NCBI GenBank assembly: GCA_016841625.1
Contig: JAENYU010000010.1
Span: forward strand, 55,048-119,047
Reading direction: 5' to 3'
Length of the DNA: 64,000 nt
From: Methanobacteriota archaeon
Lineage (GTDB): Archaea; Halobacteriota; Methanosarcinia; Methanosarcinales; Methanosarcinaceae
A program made the translations under genes and the position numbers. Of the stretch, positions 45,071 to 54,360 are shown piece after piece. Each line of letters opens with the position of its first letter. Position 1 is the stretch's first letter. The notes beneath the pieces are model-generated. The model was given only the letters and a program-made list of their open reading frames with translations, was not told the origin of the DNA and ran no database searches.

Positions 45071-45144
45071 TTCCCGTTCTTTCGGATAAAATTCGTTCAT
45101 CCTGAAAGCTTTAAACCTCATGCCGCCCTTACTCGTTAGTATCT

Positions 45145-46461
45145 ATGAAAGACAGTTCTATTGATACCGATAATTTTCTTGAAACCGGTTCTGCTAGCGG
45201 GGCCGGAAACGAGAGCAAAAGGAAAGTTATTGCTTCCGGGGAAACCGGTGGTGACTCCGGTTCTGCCTCAGGTCCCCGAAACATAGGGGTTCCTGTTGAC
45301 GTCATCATTGTCCGGTACGGAGAACTTGCCCTGAAAAGCACAGGGGTCAGGAACTGGTATGAGAAAGTCCTTGTGAAGAACATAGCGGCGATGCTGGCTT
45401 CCAGGGATATTGAGTTTTCTCAGATCAGGCGGGAATGGGGCAGGATCTTCATTGAAACTACCGATCACCGTGCAGCAAGGGCAGCTGCAGACGTTTTTGG
45501 GGTTGTCTCGGCTTCCCCTGCAGTGACCGCAGAGCCTGACCTTGAGAGTGCGGCAGGAGTCTGCGCTGCCCTGGGGGCAGGCCTTATCCTGGAAGGAGAG
45601 TCCTTTGCCATCCGGGCCAGGAGAAGTGGAAATCATCCGTTCACCTCAGCTGATGTTGGTAAAACATGCGGGGACGCTGTCTGGACGGCTCTGGAAAAGG
45701 AAGGAAAAACTCCCAGGGTGGACCTGACCTCTCCGAACAAGGAGATCCTTGTAGAGATGCGGCAGAAACTTGCTTATATTTACCTGGAAACATTCCCTGG
45801 AGTGGGTGGCCTTCCCCTGGGGACTCAGGGAAGCATGGTGGTGCTCATGTCCGGGGGCATCGATTCTCCGGTTGCGGCATGGCTTTTGATGAAACGCGGG
45901 GTCATGATCATCCCCGTCTACTGCAACGGTTCACCTTACGCCGAAGATGCCGCAAGGGAGCGCGCTTTTGACTGCATTCGCCAGCTTCAGGCCTGGGCTC
46001 CGGGATACCAGTTCACGACTTATGAGCTCCCTCACGGCCCTAACCTCCGCGCCTTCATTGAGACCTGCGACCGGAAAAATACCTGCCTCCTCTGCAAACG
46101 TACGATGTACCGGGAAGCCTATGAAATAATGAAAAAGGAAGGGGCAAGCGGCGTTATTACCGGTTCTTCCCTGGGGCAGGTTGCGTCCCAGACGGCCGCC
46201 AACATGTACGCTGAGATCTACCAGCTTGCGGTCCCGGTCTACCATCCACTGATCGCCTTTGACAAAAGTGAAATAGTGGATATTGCCCGCAGGATAGGGA
46301 CCTATGAGATCTCCATCAGACCTTCGGGAGGCTGCACCGCTGTTCCCGAACGCCCCGAGGTTAAGGCAGGATATAACCTCATTGTTCTTGAGGAAAAAAA
46401 GCTGGATATTGAAGCAATGGTTCAGAACGCTCTCAGTGCAGCAAAAGAATATAAACTTTGA
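45145..46461 (+). CDS. thiI: tRNA 4-thiouridine synthetase ThiI
   Basis: 438-aa ThiI-type enzyme that adenylates U8 of tRNA and inserts sulfur. N-terminal ferredoxin-like and THUMP domains (residues about 50-225), PP-loop ATP motif MSGGIDSPVAAW (235-246) and conserved C308, C314 and C317 (ETCDRKNTCLLCKR). The CxxC pair is the proposed iron-sulfur or sulfur-carrier site of methanogen enzymes. The C-terminal rhodanese domain of E. coli ThiI is absent, as in methanogens. The first about 45 residues are a low-complexity Gly/Ser/Glu extension not seen in typical ThiI; the ATG is supported by the TATA distance only. Confidence 0.93.
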   Translation: MKDSSIDTDNFLETGSASGAGNESKRKVIASGETGGDSGSASGPRNIGVPVDVIIVRYGELALKSTGVRNWYEKVLVKNIAAMLASRDIEFSQIRREWGRIFIETTDHRAARAAADVFGVVSASPAVTAEPDLESAAGVCAALGAGLILEGESFAIRARRSGNHPFTSADVGKTCGDAVWTALEKEGKTPRVDLTSPNKEILVEMRQKLAYIYLETFPGVGGLPLGTQGSMVVLMSGGIDSPVAAWLLMKRGVMIIPVYCNGSPYAEDAARERAFDCIRQLQAWAPGYQFTTYELPHGPNLRAFIETCDRKNTCLLCKRTMYREAYEIMKKEGASGVITGSSLGQVASQTAANMYAEIYQLAVPVYHPLIAFDKSEIVDIARRIGTYEISIRPSGGCTAVPERPEVKAGYNLIVLEEKKLDIEAMVQNALSAAKEYKL

Positions 46462-46734
46462 GAGTTCCGGGAAGTTCCCGTTTTACCCTGGACAACGGAA
46501 ACGTGGGCTTCCTTTTTTTCAATTATTTTTTCCGGAAAATACGAACCTGGGGCTGTAGCATAAATGTTCTGACATGTTGACACCAATATTATAATTGCGA
46601 TTATTATAATATCGGATTATATATATGCGAGATTTATTCTTTTGTACATATATATAACTGAAATGGTTTATATAATATATATCCCGTGTAAATCGTCAGG
46701 GCGTTATCTTTTTGGAGATTATCAACCAACCTCC

Positions 46735-46786
46735 AGTTCAATCCACAAGTTCAATCCACAAGTTCAATCCACAAGTTCAATCCACA
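46735..46786 (+). repeat. 13-bp tandem repeat
   Basis: AGTTCAATCCACA occurs four times exactly head to tail (46735, 46748, 46761, 46774). It lies in the 46462-46937 intergenic region, whose left part is extremely AT-rich with several ATATATAT runs (46615-46682). Confidence 0.9.
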
Positions 46787-46937
46787 ATCCAATCTTTTTA
46801 TCAACAAACGCCCTCCTTTTTTTACTGAGTTTAGCCTTTTGTTTTGCACTTTGACACATTTATTGATAGAGCCCTTCACGCTGTTGACATTAGGATAATT
46901 TAAAAAATTATTTATTTTCTTATGTTAATGTTAACTT

Positions 46938-47171
46938 ATGAACAGTTTTTCCCGCCCGGTTCCAAAGGCGTCCAGAGCAAGGTTTGTATTCCTCTTTTTT
47001 ACCATAGGGAGCTTTCTGGTTATGACTGCCGGATCCCTGTATGTTGAAATGAATCCCGATAATCCCGGTACAGGCGATTTTTTGATAAGTACTGCCGCCC
47101 CCATTTTCTGGGTCTGCTGCGGGGCATGGATTTTATTCAACGTCTTTTCTTATGCAAATTCAAAACGCTAA
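46938..47171 (+). CDS. Small two-helix membrane protein, unknown
   Basis: 77-aa frame with two hydrophobic stretches (FVFLFFTIGSFLVMTAGSLY and STAAPIFWVCCGAWILFNVF) around a short polar loop (VEMNPDNPGTGD) and basic ends (NSFSRPVPKASRAR, SYANSKR), following the positive-inside rule. No SD; AT-rich upstream sequence would suit a leaderless mRNA. No family recognised. Confidence 0.6.
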   Translation: MNSFSRPVPKASRARFVFLFFTIGSFLVMTAGSLYVEMNPDNPGTGDFLISTAAPIFWVCCGAWILFNVFSYANSKR

Positions 47172-47339
47172 TTCTTTCCCCTGAAATTGTTTCCGGATTT
47201 CGGCAATTAGTGGCTTTAAAGGAATTTATGCTCTCAAAATTAGATTTCACAGGCATATCTGCCTGTTATCTTTACTATTTATCCCTACCGCATTAATTAT
47301 TTTTCACTTAACCCCGATTATTCCCCTCAACGTTTTAGC

Positions 47340-47780
47340 TTAAACGCTTTCTTCTTCTCCTTCTTCTTCTCCTTCTTCTCCTCCTTCTTCTCCTCCTTCT
47401 TTTTCCGCACGGTGTTTATGAAGAGCCATTTCTATATTGCTGTGCAGGTCTTCTTCCTTGAAAGGCTTTGAGATATAGCCCGCAGGCTCAGTCATTTTTG
47501 CCCTTTCCAGGGTTTCGCTGTCCGTGTAGGCGGTAAGATAAATAACGGGTATTCCGAAGCGGGATTTGATCTCCCTTGCTGCTTCGATCCCGTCCATATC
47601 TCCTTTTAGCATGATATCCATCAAAACCAGGTCAGCCCCTGTAAGCTCTGCTTTCCGGATTGCTTCGTCCCCTGAAGCTGCGGTGCTTGGTACGGTATAC
47701 CCCAGGTTCTTCAACTTATTTCTGATATTCAGAGCCACGATATTCTGATCTTCAACAACCAGAATCTTTGCTTTTCCCAT
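47340..47780 (-). CDS. Single-domain response regulator (CheY-like)
   Basis: 146-aa receiver domain: acidic pocket VVEDQN, phosphoacceptor D55 in LVLMDIML, Thr/Ser in YLTAYTD and Lys in GYISKPF. No output domain. The C-terminus is a Glu/Gly run (GGEEGGEEGEEEGEEE) coded by CTT/CTC simple sequence. The open frame extends to 47804, but the ATG at 47780 has GGGGGC upstream at good distance. It lies downstream of the kinase on the same strand, 63 bp after its stop, and is its likely partner. Confidence 0.9.
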   Translation of the reverse strand: MGKAKILVVEDQNIVALNIRNKLKNLGYTVPSTAASGDEAIRKAELTGADLVLMDIMLKGDMDGIEAAREIKSRFGIPVIYLTAYTDSETLERAKMTEPAGYISKPFKEEDLHSNIEMALHKHRAEKEGGEEGGEEGEEEGEEESV

Positions 47781-47843
47781 TTTGTTGCCCCCGTTTTCTT
47801 TCATTGCTATTAGCTTCGAATCGTTAATTTCAATTTTTTTCGG

Positions 47844-50279
47844 TCACCCGCTTCCTTCGAATCGGATAATGAATTTAGTGCCTTCATTTTTCTCAAGTTC
47901 AATGCTTCCTTCGAGCTGTTCCACCAGAGTGTTTACCAGCTGCAACCCCAGGGAGACGGTATTCCTGAAATCAATATTTTCAGGGAATCCTGACCCGTCA
48001 TCCGAAACGATCAATGAAAACTGATTACTATAATTACTATTGCCATTTTTATTAATTTTTCTGTTCCTACTTATAACTTTATTTTTATTGTGGGCTGTCT
48101 GGAAAAGCTTGATAAGGATTTCTCCTCCTTTTCCTTCCGGAAAAGCATGTTTCAGGGAGTTGGAGACGAGTTCGTTGATGATTATCCCGAGCGGGATTGC
48201 CGTATCCATCCCGAAGAGCACTTTTTCGAGATCCAGTTTCAAGCGGACGTCATCGCTTCTAACCCTGTAGGACCGGAGGAGGTCAGCTGTCAGTTTTTTG
48301 AGATACACTGCAAAGTCCAGGGTCTCCATATCCCTTGACCTGTAGAGTTCTTCATGGATAAGGGACATCGAAGTGACGCGGTTCTGGCTCTCCTTGAAAG
48401 CTTCGACAACGACTTCATCCGTAAACTTCTCTGCCTGGAGGCTCAGGAGGGATGAGATCACCTGAAGGTTGTTCTTTATCCGGTGATGGATCTCTTTTTT
48501 CCTTATTTCCTCGGCTTTTGCCAGGGCTTCCTCGGCGGCTTTGCGTTCGTTAATGTCGTAAATAGAGCCCTGTACAAGTACGGGTTTTCCGGATTCGTCA
48601 GGAATATTCTGGATTATTTCGTGGACCCAGCATTTCTCCCCATCCTTTTTCCTTATCCTGTATTCCCTTTCAGAGGTAGCCCCGTTAACCGTCCTCAACT
48701 TTTCTGCGTCTTCAAGGACCATTGGCAGGTCTTCCGGATCGATTATCCGCTCCCATCTCAACCCGCTCGAAATGAAGTCATCTTCCCTGTATCCTGTTAT
48801 TTCTTCAAGGGACCCGTGGAGGAAGAAGGCATTAAAATCCATATCCCCCTGGAATGCAACACCTCTGAAATTCTTCAAAAATAATCGGTAGCGTTCTTCG
48901 CTCTTCCTGAGCTTTTCCATTGCAAGCCTTCTTTCGGTGGTATCTTTCATCACCCCTACCACCCTGCATATGCAGCTGCTCTCGTCTTTCAGGTATATCC
49001 CGCGGTCTTCCGCATAAAAGTAACTCCCGTCTTTCCTGCGGAACCTGAATTCTTCATGCAACTTCTCCCCTGTCCGCAGGGAACGTGCATGAGCTGCGAT
49101 CACGCGTTTGCGGTCTTCAGGATGAATGTGCTCATACCACCCGTCAAAGTTGACTTCCTGAAAGTCCATGGGACTGTAGCCGGTAAGTTCCCTGATAGCT
49201 CCTGCCCAGTCTATTTCCCCGGTACTGATGTCGCAGTCGTAAACAAGCTGTCCGGTCTGTTCTGCTGCCGTTCTGTACCTTTCTTCGCTTTTTTGCAGAA
49301 TTATCTGGGTTTGTTTTCGCTCGGAGATCTCCTTTTTCAGCCGCCTGTTTATTTTTGTAAGTTCCCCGGTTCGTTTTTCCACCATCTCCTCCAGGTGCTC
49401 CTGCTGCCTCCTCACCTCATCTTCCGCGTGTATGCGTTCGATCACTTCTGCGATGATGAGGGTTGCAGAGCTGAGAAAATAGATATCTTCCCGGGTAAAC
49501 TTCCTTTTCTTTGTGCTGTGTATTCCCATTACTCCAAAGGGCCTGTTTATGTCCCCTATGACTACACTCATCCCGCTTACCACATCGTGTTGTTTAAGAA
49601 GTTCGGGAGCCATGAACCTCTTTTCCTTTCCTATGTCGTCCACGATCACGGGTTTGTTTGAAAGGAGCGTATACCCGGCCTGGGAATTATTCCTCTCTTC
49701 TACGGTGGTTTTTCCCACAGTTCCCGGCTTCCACCCGGTCCCTGCCCTGAGCAGGAAGTCCCCGTCGGGGAGAAGTTCCAGAATCTTGCAGTATTCGACT
49801 TCAAGGGTCCTGGCGATCAGCTTTGTGCTGTCTCTCATGAAAACCTGAAGTTTCTTGCAAGCAAGGGCCATTTTTCCCAGTTTGTTCAGGGCAAGGTGCT
49901 GTCTCTCTCTCATCCTGAGCTGTTCCTCGGTCCGCTTCTGGCTGCTGAAGTCAAACCCATAGAGGTTTACGTAGCCCTCTTCCGGCAGTGGGTAGAACGT
50001 GATAAGGTATGTCCTGTCTCCAACTCTTACTTCCAGTTTTTCCGGATTCTTCCTGAGAACCACCCTTCTAACAATCTCCCTGATAGAGTAAGGGAGCTTC
50101 TCCCCGGCAGATAATTTCCAGTGCTCCAGAAGGGGAGCGCTTGCAGCATTGGAATAAAGGACCACACCGCTGTTTCCTACCCTGAGTACCGGGTTGGGGT
50201 TTTTTGAGGGAAACTGTTCCATCCACTTCCCTTCCTCTTCCTGAACCCTCGGCTTTTCAGCATCCTTTATGCTTTCCAC
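47844..50279 (-). CDS. PAS/GAF sensor histidine kinase (HisKA_2 type)
   Basis: 811-aa cytoplasmic kinase without transmembrane helices: N-terminal PAS (about 20-115), GAF (about 140-290), a coiled coil (295-330), two more PAS with PAC (about 330-455 and 460-585), then the HisKA_2 phosphoacceptor helix EIHHRIKNNLQVISSLLSLQ (H598/H599) and an ATPase domain with NELVSNSLKHAFPEGKGGEI and SDDGSGFPENI. A start at GTG 50279 matches related kinases. ATG 50222 has a better SD (GAGGGAAG) and would drop 19 residues. Signal unknown. The receiver gene follows. Confidence 0.92.
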   Translation of the reverse strand: MESIKDAEKPRVQEEEGKWMEQFPSKNPNPVLRVGNSGVVLYSNAASAPLLEHWKLSAGEKLPYSIREIVRRVVLRKNPEKLEVRVGDRTYLITFYPLPEEGYVNLYGFDFSSQKRTEEQLRMRERQHLALNKLGKMALACKKLQVFMRDSTKLIARTLEVEYCKILELLPDGDFLLRAGTGWKPGTVGKTTVEERNNSQAGYTLLSNKPVIVDDIGKEKRFMAPELLKQHDVVSGMSVVIGDINRPFGVMGIHSTKKRKFTREDIYFLSSATLIIAEVIERIHAEDEVRRQQEHLEEMVEKRTGELTKINRRLKKEISERKQTQIILQKSEERYRTAAEQTGQLVYDCDISTGEIDWAGAIRELTGYSPMDFQEVNFDGWYEHIHPEDRKRVIAAHARSLRTGEKLHEEFRFRRKDGSYFYAEDRGIYLKDESSCICRVVGVMKDTTERRLAMEKLRKSEERYRLFLKNFRGVAFQGDMDFNAFFLHGSLEEITGYREDDFISSGLRWERIIDPEDLPMVLEDAEKLRTVNGATSEREYRIRKKDGEKCWVHEIIQNIPDESGKPVLVQGSIYDINERKAAEEALAKAEEIRKKEIHHRIKNNLQVISSLLSLQAEKFTDEVVVEAFKESQNRVTSMSLIHEELYRSRDMETLDFAVYLKKLTADLLRSYRVRSDDVRLKLDLEKVLFGMDTAIPLGIIINELVSNSLKHAFPEGKGGEILIKLFQTAHNKNKVISRNRKINKNGNSNYSNQFSLIVSDDGSGFPENIDFRNTVSLGLQLVNTLVEQLEGSIELEKNEGTKFIIRFEGSG

Positions 50280-50628
50280 ACCCTTTTGTCACAAATTTAC
50301 ACTTCTATATACATTCTTTGAAAATATATAATATATTATTTAATATTTGTAATAAGTCGCTGATAACCATAAGAGTCTGCCGGCCACCCCCTTATTCGAC
50401 CAGTAAATTGCTAGCTCCAGTTATCTGAAAAGTGTATCATAAATTCCGTCCCATGGCCATTATTAAACTCAAAAAAACCCGAGAGAGGACTCGAGAAAGA
50501 ACCTGATAAATTAAACTCCATTTAAAAAAAATGAGAATTAAAATACCAGATGAAAATGCCAGAGAATGTTTCCCCGGCTTATTTCATGAGGTAGTCGCAA
50601 TCTTGTAATTTACAGGAAATTCCTTCCC
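50280..50628. other. Intergenic region upstream of the kinase
   Basis: No gene. AATATATAATATATTATTTAA-type sequence (trimmed) at 50322-50345 would supply the TATA box for the kinase on the minus strand. The rest is A-rich and is the 3' region of the beta-propeller gene. Confidence 0.4.
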
Positions 50629-52161
50629 TTAAGAATGATCCTCATCTTCGAGGTCTTCATAATAGTCGCTATCTTCAAGGTCTTCCATATCCTCAAAGTC
50701 CTCCAGATCTTCATAATCCGATCCTTTACGCTTCCGCAGTTTCAGGATGAGAACTGCTCCCACGCAAAGTGCCAGAACCAGGGATAGAGGAAGTTTGAAG
50801 GAGTTCAAAAGTCCCATTACTCTAGAATCTTCGGACGAATCGCCTTCAGGAGATGAAGACCCGGAAACCGGTTCTTTCGAAGCAGACTTATCCTCAGGGG
50901 ATTCCGTGGAAGCAGCCGAAACAACCCCGACCCTGTTTTCAACACCGCCTGTTTTTGCAGTGGTCTCTTTAAGCGATTGGTCGGAGTCTTCCGTTTCCAC
51001 AACATCATCTTCTTCCTCGGGCTCTTCGGGGAGAAAACTGTCATCCCCTAGCAGCAGGGCAAAAGCCGTGCCGTTCCGCTTGAAAAGGTATACCCTTCCG
51101 TCATCGCTTCCTGCGGCTATCGTGCTGCTGTCCCTGGAAACAGAAATACTGTTAATCTTCCCACCTGTTTTGTTTTCCCAGAGCTTTTCTCCTTCCAGGC
51201 TAAAGGCATAAACTTTGTCATCCCAGCTTCCTGCAGCAATATAGGAAGAGTCCGGGGAAACCTCAACATCGTAAACTGTATCTCCCACTTTATAGCTCCA
51301 GAGTTCTGTCCCGCTGCGGTTGAAAAGGTGGATCTTGCTATCAAAACTTCCTGCGGCCAGATGCGAACCGTTGGTGGTTAACGATACACTGCTAATCCAG
51401 TAACTGGGGTTATTCATCCATGAAAAGTCCCCTTTCCGGTTAAGGAGGTAGACATTGTAATTGGAACCTCCGGACGCCACATAATAAGCCCTTGGGGTCA
51501 TGCACACGCTGTTGATAACGCTGCCTGTCTTCTGGTCCCAGACCTTTTTCCCATCCCGGTCAAAGAGGTAGATGTAATGGTTGTTACTTCCGGCAGTCAC
51601 ATGGGAACCGTCCCTGGAAACTGCAATACTCCGCACCTCAGCTCCTGCGTCGAAACTCCAGAGCAGGTTTCCTTCCCGGTCAAAGAAATAAACCTTGCCG
51701 TCGTCGCTTCCTGCCGCAATATAAGAACCGTCTGCTGAAATGGCTACACTGTTAAGGCTTCCCCCGGTCTCGTAATTCCAGAGCAGTTTTCCCCGCTGGT
51801 TAAAGAAATATACATTATTATCATTGCTTCCTGCCGCAACGCTGGATCCATCTGAAGAAATAGACACTGTATATACTATATCTCCGGTACTATAATCCCA
51901 GAGTTTTATCCCTTCAGAATTGAAAAAAGTGACATTGTTGTCAAGTCCTCCGACAGCTACACGGCTCCCTCCGGAAGATAGCGAAACGGAATTGACTATG
52001 CTACCAGTATTACACCTGCAGATAAGGTCGAAAGCTTCGATTTCAGCTGCGTTTACGTCCTCATTTTCCGAAGTTGCCGAATCCGCAACTGCCACACCCG
52101 AAAGCAGGCAGAATACCAGACACAGCAAGAAAACTAACCGTATTCCCAATGACCGCTTCAT
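50629..52161 (-). CDS. Exported WD40/PQQ-like beta-propeller protein with C-terminal membrane anchor
   Basis: 510-aa protein: signal peptide 1-26, then seven to eight repeats of about 40 residues (SVSISSDGSSVAAGSNDNNV, then YFFNQRGKLLWNYETGG) that build a beta-propeller over residues about 45-370. An acidic Ser-rich linker follows, then one transmembrane helix near 460-478 (LPLSLVLALCVGAVLIL) and an Asp/Glu tail. The propeller should face outside. Repeats of this kind bind proteins or ligands; no catalytic motif. A single-gene unit whose TATA-like ATATTGAG lies about 55 bp upstream. Confidence 0.85.
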   Translation of the reverse strand: MKRSLGIRLVFLLCLVFCLLSGVAVADSATSENEDVNAAEIEAFDLICRCNTGSIVNSVSLSSGGSRVAVGGLDNNVTFFNSEGIKLWDYSTGDIVYTVSISSDGSSVAAGSNDNNVYFFNQRGKLLWNYETGGSLNSVAISADGSYIAAGSDDGKVYFFDREGNLLWSFDAGAEVRSIAVSRDGSHVTAGSNNHYIYLFDRDGKKVWDQKTGSVINSVCMTPRAYYVASGGSNYNVYLLNRKGDFSWMNNPSYWISSVSLTTNGSHLAAGSFDSKIHLFNRSGTELWSYKVGDTVYDVEVSPDSSYIAAGSWDDKVYAFSLEGEKLWENKTGGKINSISVSRDSSTIAAGSDDGRVYLFKRNGTAFALLLGDDSFLPEEPEEEDDVVETEDSDQSLKETTAKTGGVENRVGVVSAASTESPEDKSASKEPVSGSSSPEGDSSEDSRVMGLLNSFKLPLSLVLALCVGAVLILKLRKRKGSDYEDLEDFEDMEDLEDSDYYEDLEDEDHS

Positions 52162-52571
52162 ACTACTTTATAATGAGGACTTTCTCACACATGAAGTTAT
52201 TGTTGATAGTAGACTCAATATAAAAATTTGATGAGATTATATTTTTATTTATTAGAATGAATAATTGTAAAAAAAAGTAATAATTAAATCATAGATATAT
52301 TATCACTATAAAGTAGTACTGAAAATCAGTAATGAGATTTACTTTATTCCAGTTAAGAAAATCTGGAAATTTTTTAAAAACAGAAATAAACACTTCGGTC
52401 TGCACCCGACAAAGAGGCAGAATGCAGATTATGATTTTAGTCAAGCGTGGTAAAACCCCTGCATAATTCCCCATGGGCTGCAGTATCTTACCGGAGTTTG
52501 GCGTTTCATCTTAAAGTATACCTCTTTCGGATGCGGGACTTAAAATGGTCTAAAAAAAGTGATGTGGTTTA
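52162..52571. other. Divergent promoter region of the beta-propeller and NSS transporter genes
   Basis: 410 bp with no gene. TTTTTATATTGAG (minus, complement of about 52215-52227) serves the beta-propeller gene. CTTAAAGTATACC at 52510-52522 is the best TATA candidate for the transporter, giving a leader of about 25 nt. Confidence 0.4.
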
Positions 52572-54038
52572 ATGGCAAGAGAAGTTTGGAATACCAGAGT
52601 CGGATTCATACTTGCGGCAGTAGGTTCTGCTGTTGGCCTCGGTAATATCTGGAGGTTCAGCTACACCTGCTATGAAAACGGAGGAGGAGCGTTCCTGATC
52701 CCGTACTTCATCGCCCTCCTTACCGCCGGAATCCCCCTCATGATCCTTGAATTCGGGCTGGGCAGCAAATTCAAAGGCTCTGCCCCGATGTCCCTCAAAA
52801 GGGCAAATAAAAAATTCGAATGGATAGGCTGGTTAGGAGTTATGGCCGGCTTTATCATAACGACGTATTATTCGGTAATCGTTGGCTGGAGCCTGATCTA
52901 CCTGGCAAATGCGTTCACTCTCGGTTGGGGCACGGACACTGCAGGCTTCCTCTTCGGAGAGGTCCTCGAGCTTTCAGACTCCCCGTGGGTGCTTGGAGGC
53001 TTTGCCCATAAGGTTCTACTGGGTTTGCTTGCGGTCTGGGCTATTGTCTGGGTTGTCGAAAAGAAAGGCGTCCAGAAAGGAATTGAAAAGGCAAACAAGA
53101 TCTTCATGCCCCTCCTCTGGATCCTCCTTATCGTCCTCGTCTTCAGGGCAGTCACCCTCGTGGGGGCTCTTGATGGGATCGAATGGTACCTCAAACCCGA
53201 TTTCAGCTTGCTCCTGGACAAGAATCTCTGGGTCGCAGCCTACGGACAGGCCTTCTTCAGCCTGAGTCTCGGGATGGCTATCATGATCACCTACTCAAGC
53301 TACCTCCCGAAAAAGAGCGATATCGTGAACAATGCCTTTATCGTGAGCCTTGCTGACTGTGCCTTCAGTTTCACCATGGGTTTTGCAATCTTCGGGACCC
53401 TCGGGTACATGGCAGCTACCAAGGGCGTCGGACTTCAGGAAGTGGTAGCCAGCGGGGTCGGGCTCGCCTTCGTGGTGCTTCCGGAAGCCCTGAACATGCT
53501 CCCGGGCTTAAAAGCAGTTACAGCAGTAGCATTCTTCCTCAGTATAGTAGTGGCGGCACTCTCGTCCCTGATCTCCATCGTAGAAGGCTTTGCTGCAGCT
53601 ATTATGGACAAGTTTGATATGAGCAGGAGCAAAGCCGTGGACCTTGCAATCGGGATTTCCTTGATTGGCAGCCTTATCTTTGCCACCAGGGGAGGGCTCT
53701 ACTGGCTGGACATCGTTGACCACTTCGTCAACATCTACGGTCTGATGGTTGTCGGGGTCCTTGAAGCCGTTGCAATCGGATGGGTCTACGGAGGAGACAA
53801 GATCAGAGAATGGGTCAACACCTACTCGGACATCATGGCAGGAAAATGGTGGGACGTCAGCGCAAAAGTTGTCATTCCGATCATCCTGATCCTCCTGCTG
53901 GCCCAGGAAACCATCACAGGCATCACCGAGCCTTACGGCGGCTACGATACAAAAGCCCTCATGATTGGGTTTGGTGTGATCGTACTCGGAGCCGTTATAG
54001 CCCTCCTGCTGCCCCATATCAAGAAGGAGGTCGAGTAA
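52572..54038 (+). CDS. Neurotransmitter:sodium symporter (NSS) family transporter
   Basis: 488-aa transporter of the LeuT fold with about 12 membrane helices. The unwound-helix-1 sodium/substrate motif AAVGSAVGLGNIWRFSY (residues about 15-31) is present, as are helix 6 and helix 8 signatures (FSLSLGMAIMITYSSYLPK, VAALSSLISIVEG). It imports amino acids with Na+; the exact substrate is open, with MetP-type methionine/alanine transport suggested by the partner gene. Its stop codon overlaps the start of a 34-aa subunit gene (TAATG). Confidence 0.93.
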   Translation: MAREVWNTRVGFILAAVGSAVGLGNIWRFSYTCYENGGGAFLIPYFIALLTAGIPLMILEFGLGSKFKGSAPMSLKRANKKFEWIGWLGVMAGFIITTYYSVIVGWSLIYLANAFTLGWGTDTAGFLFGEVLELSDSPWVLGGFAHKVLLGLLAVWAIVWVVEKKGVQKGIEKANKIFMPLLWILLIVLVFRAVTLVGALDGIEWYLKPDFSLLLDKNLWVAAYGQAFFSLSLGMAIMITYSSYLPKKSDIVNNAFIVSLADCAFSFTMGFAIFGTLGYMAATKGVGLQEVVASGVGLAFVVLPEALNMLPGLKAVTAVAFFLSIVVAALSSLISIVEGFAAAIMDKFDMSRSKAVDLAIGISLIGSLIFATRGGLYWLDIVDHFVNIYGLMVVGVLEAVAIGWVYGGDKIREWVNTYSDIMAGKWWDVSAKVVIPIILILLLAQETITGITEPYGGYDTKALMIGFGVIVLGAVIALLLPHIKKEVE

Positions 54039-54142
54039 TGCTGTCCACAGGCAGTATCGCAATGGCGGTCTTCGGGTTCGTATTCCTCTACGGAAGCCTG
54101 GCTTACTTCCTGAGCATAGCCATGAGGAAGAAAGGACTCTGA
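54038..54142 (+). CDS. MetS-like small subunit of the NSS transporter
   Basis: 34-aa single-helix peptide (MLSTGSIAMAVFGFVFLYGS, then LAYFLSIAMRKKGL). The ATG overlaps the TAA of the transporter gene and AAGGAGGT lies inside the end of that gene, so the two are translationally coupled. MetS-type peptides of this form are required partners of bacterial MetP. A hairpin terminator follows. Confidence 0.85.
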   Translation: MLSTGSIAMAVFGFVFLYGSLAYFLSIAMRKKGL

Positions 54143-54178
54143 AGCACAGAAAATATATAAGTAATAGTAAAAGTCGAA

Positions 54179-54216
54179 GTTGTGGAATTATTTCCACAAC
54201 CCTTTGTCTTTTTTTC
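54179..54216 (+). terminator. Hairpin terminator of the NSS operon
   Basis: Perfect 9-bp stem GTTGTGGAA (54179-54187) with TTCCACAAC (54192-54200), loop TTAT, followed by CCTTTGTCTTTTTTTC. It lies 37 bp after the small-subunit stop. Confidence 0.7.
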
Positions 54217-54360
54217 AATTTTACGGGTCATACGAAGAAAAGGTTAAAATCAGTATCAATGGATTCATTTAGCACAACCATCTGGTTGAACTAATTCTGA
54301 TAGTTTAACTGGGAATCTTCTAAAACGTGAATTGTTACAATGTTTTAATTTTGTTTCATT

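Noticed and set aside
46642..46854. 70-codon + strand frame
   Set aside because: Built from an AT-rich tract and the 13-bp tandem repeat; no SD or homologous pattern.
53508..54218. 236-codon minus-strand frame over the NSS transporter end
   Set aside because: Overlaps the transporter, its small subunit and the terminator; no coding features.
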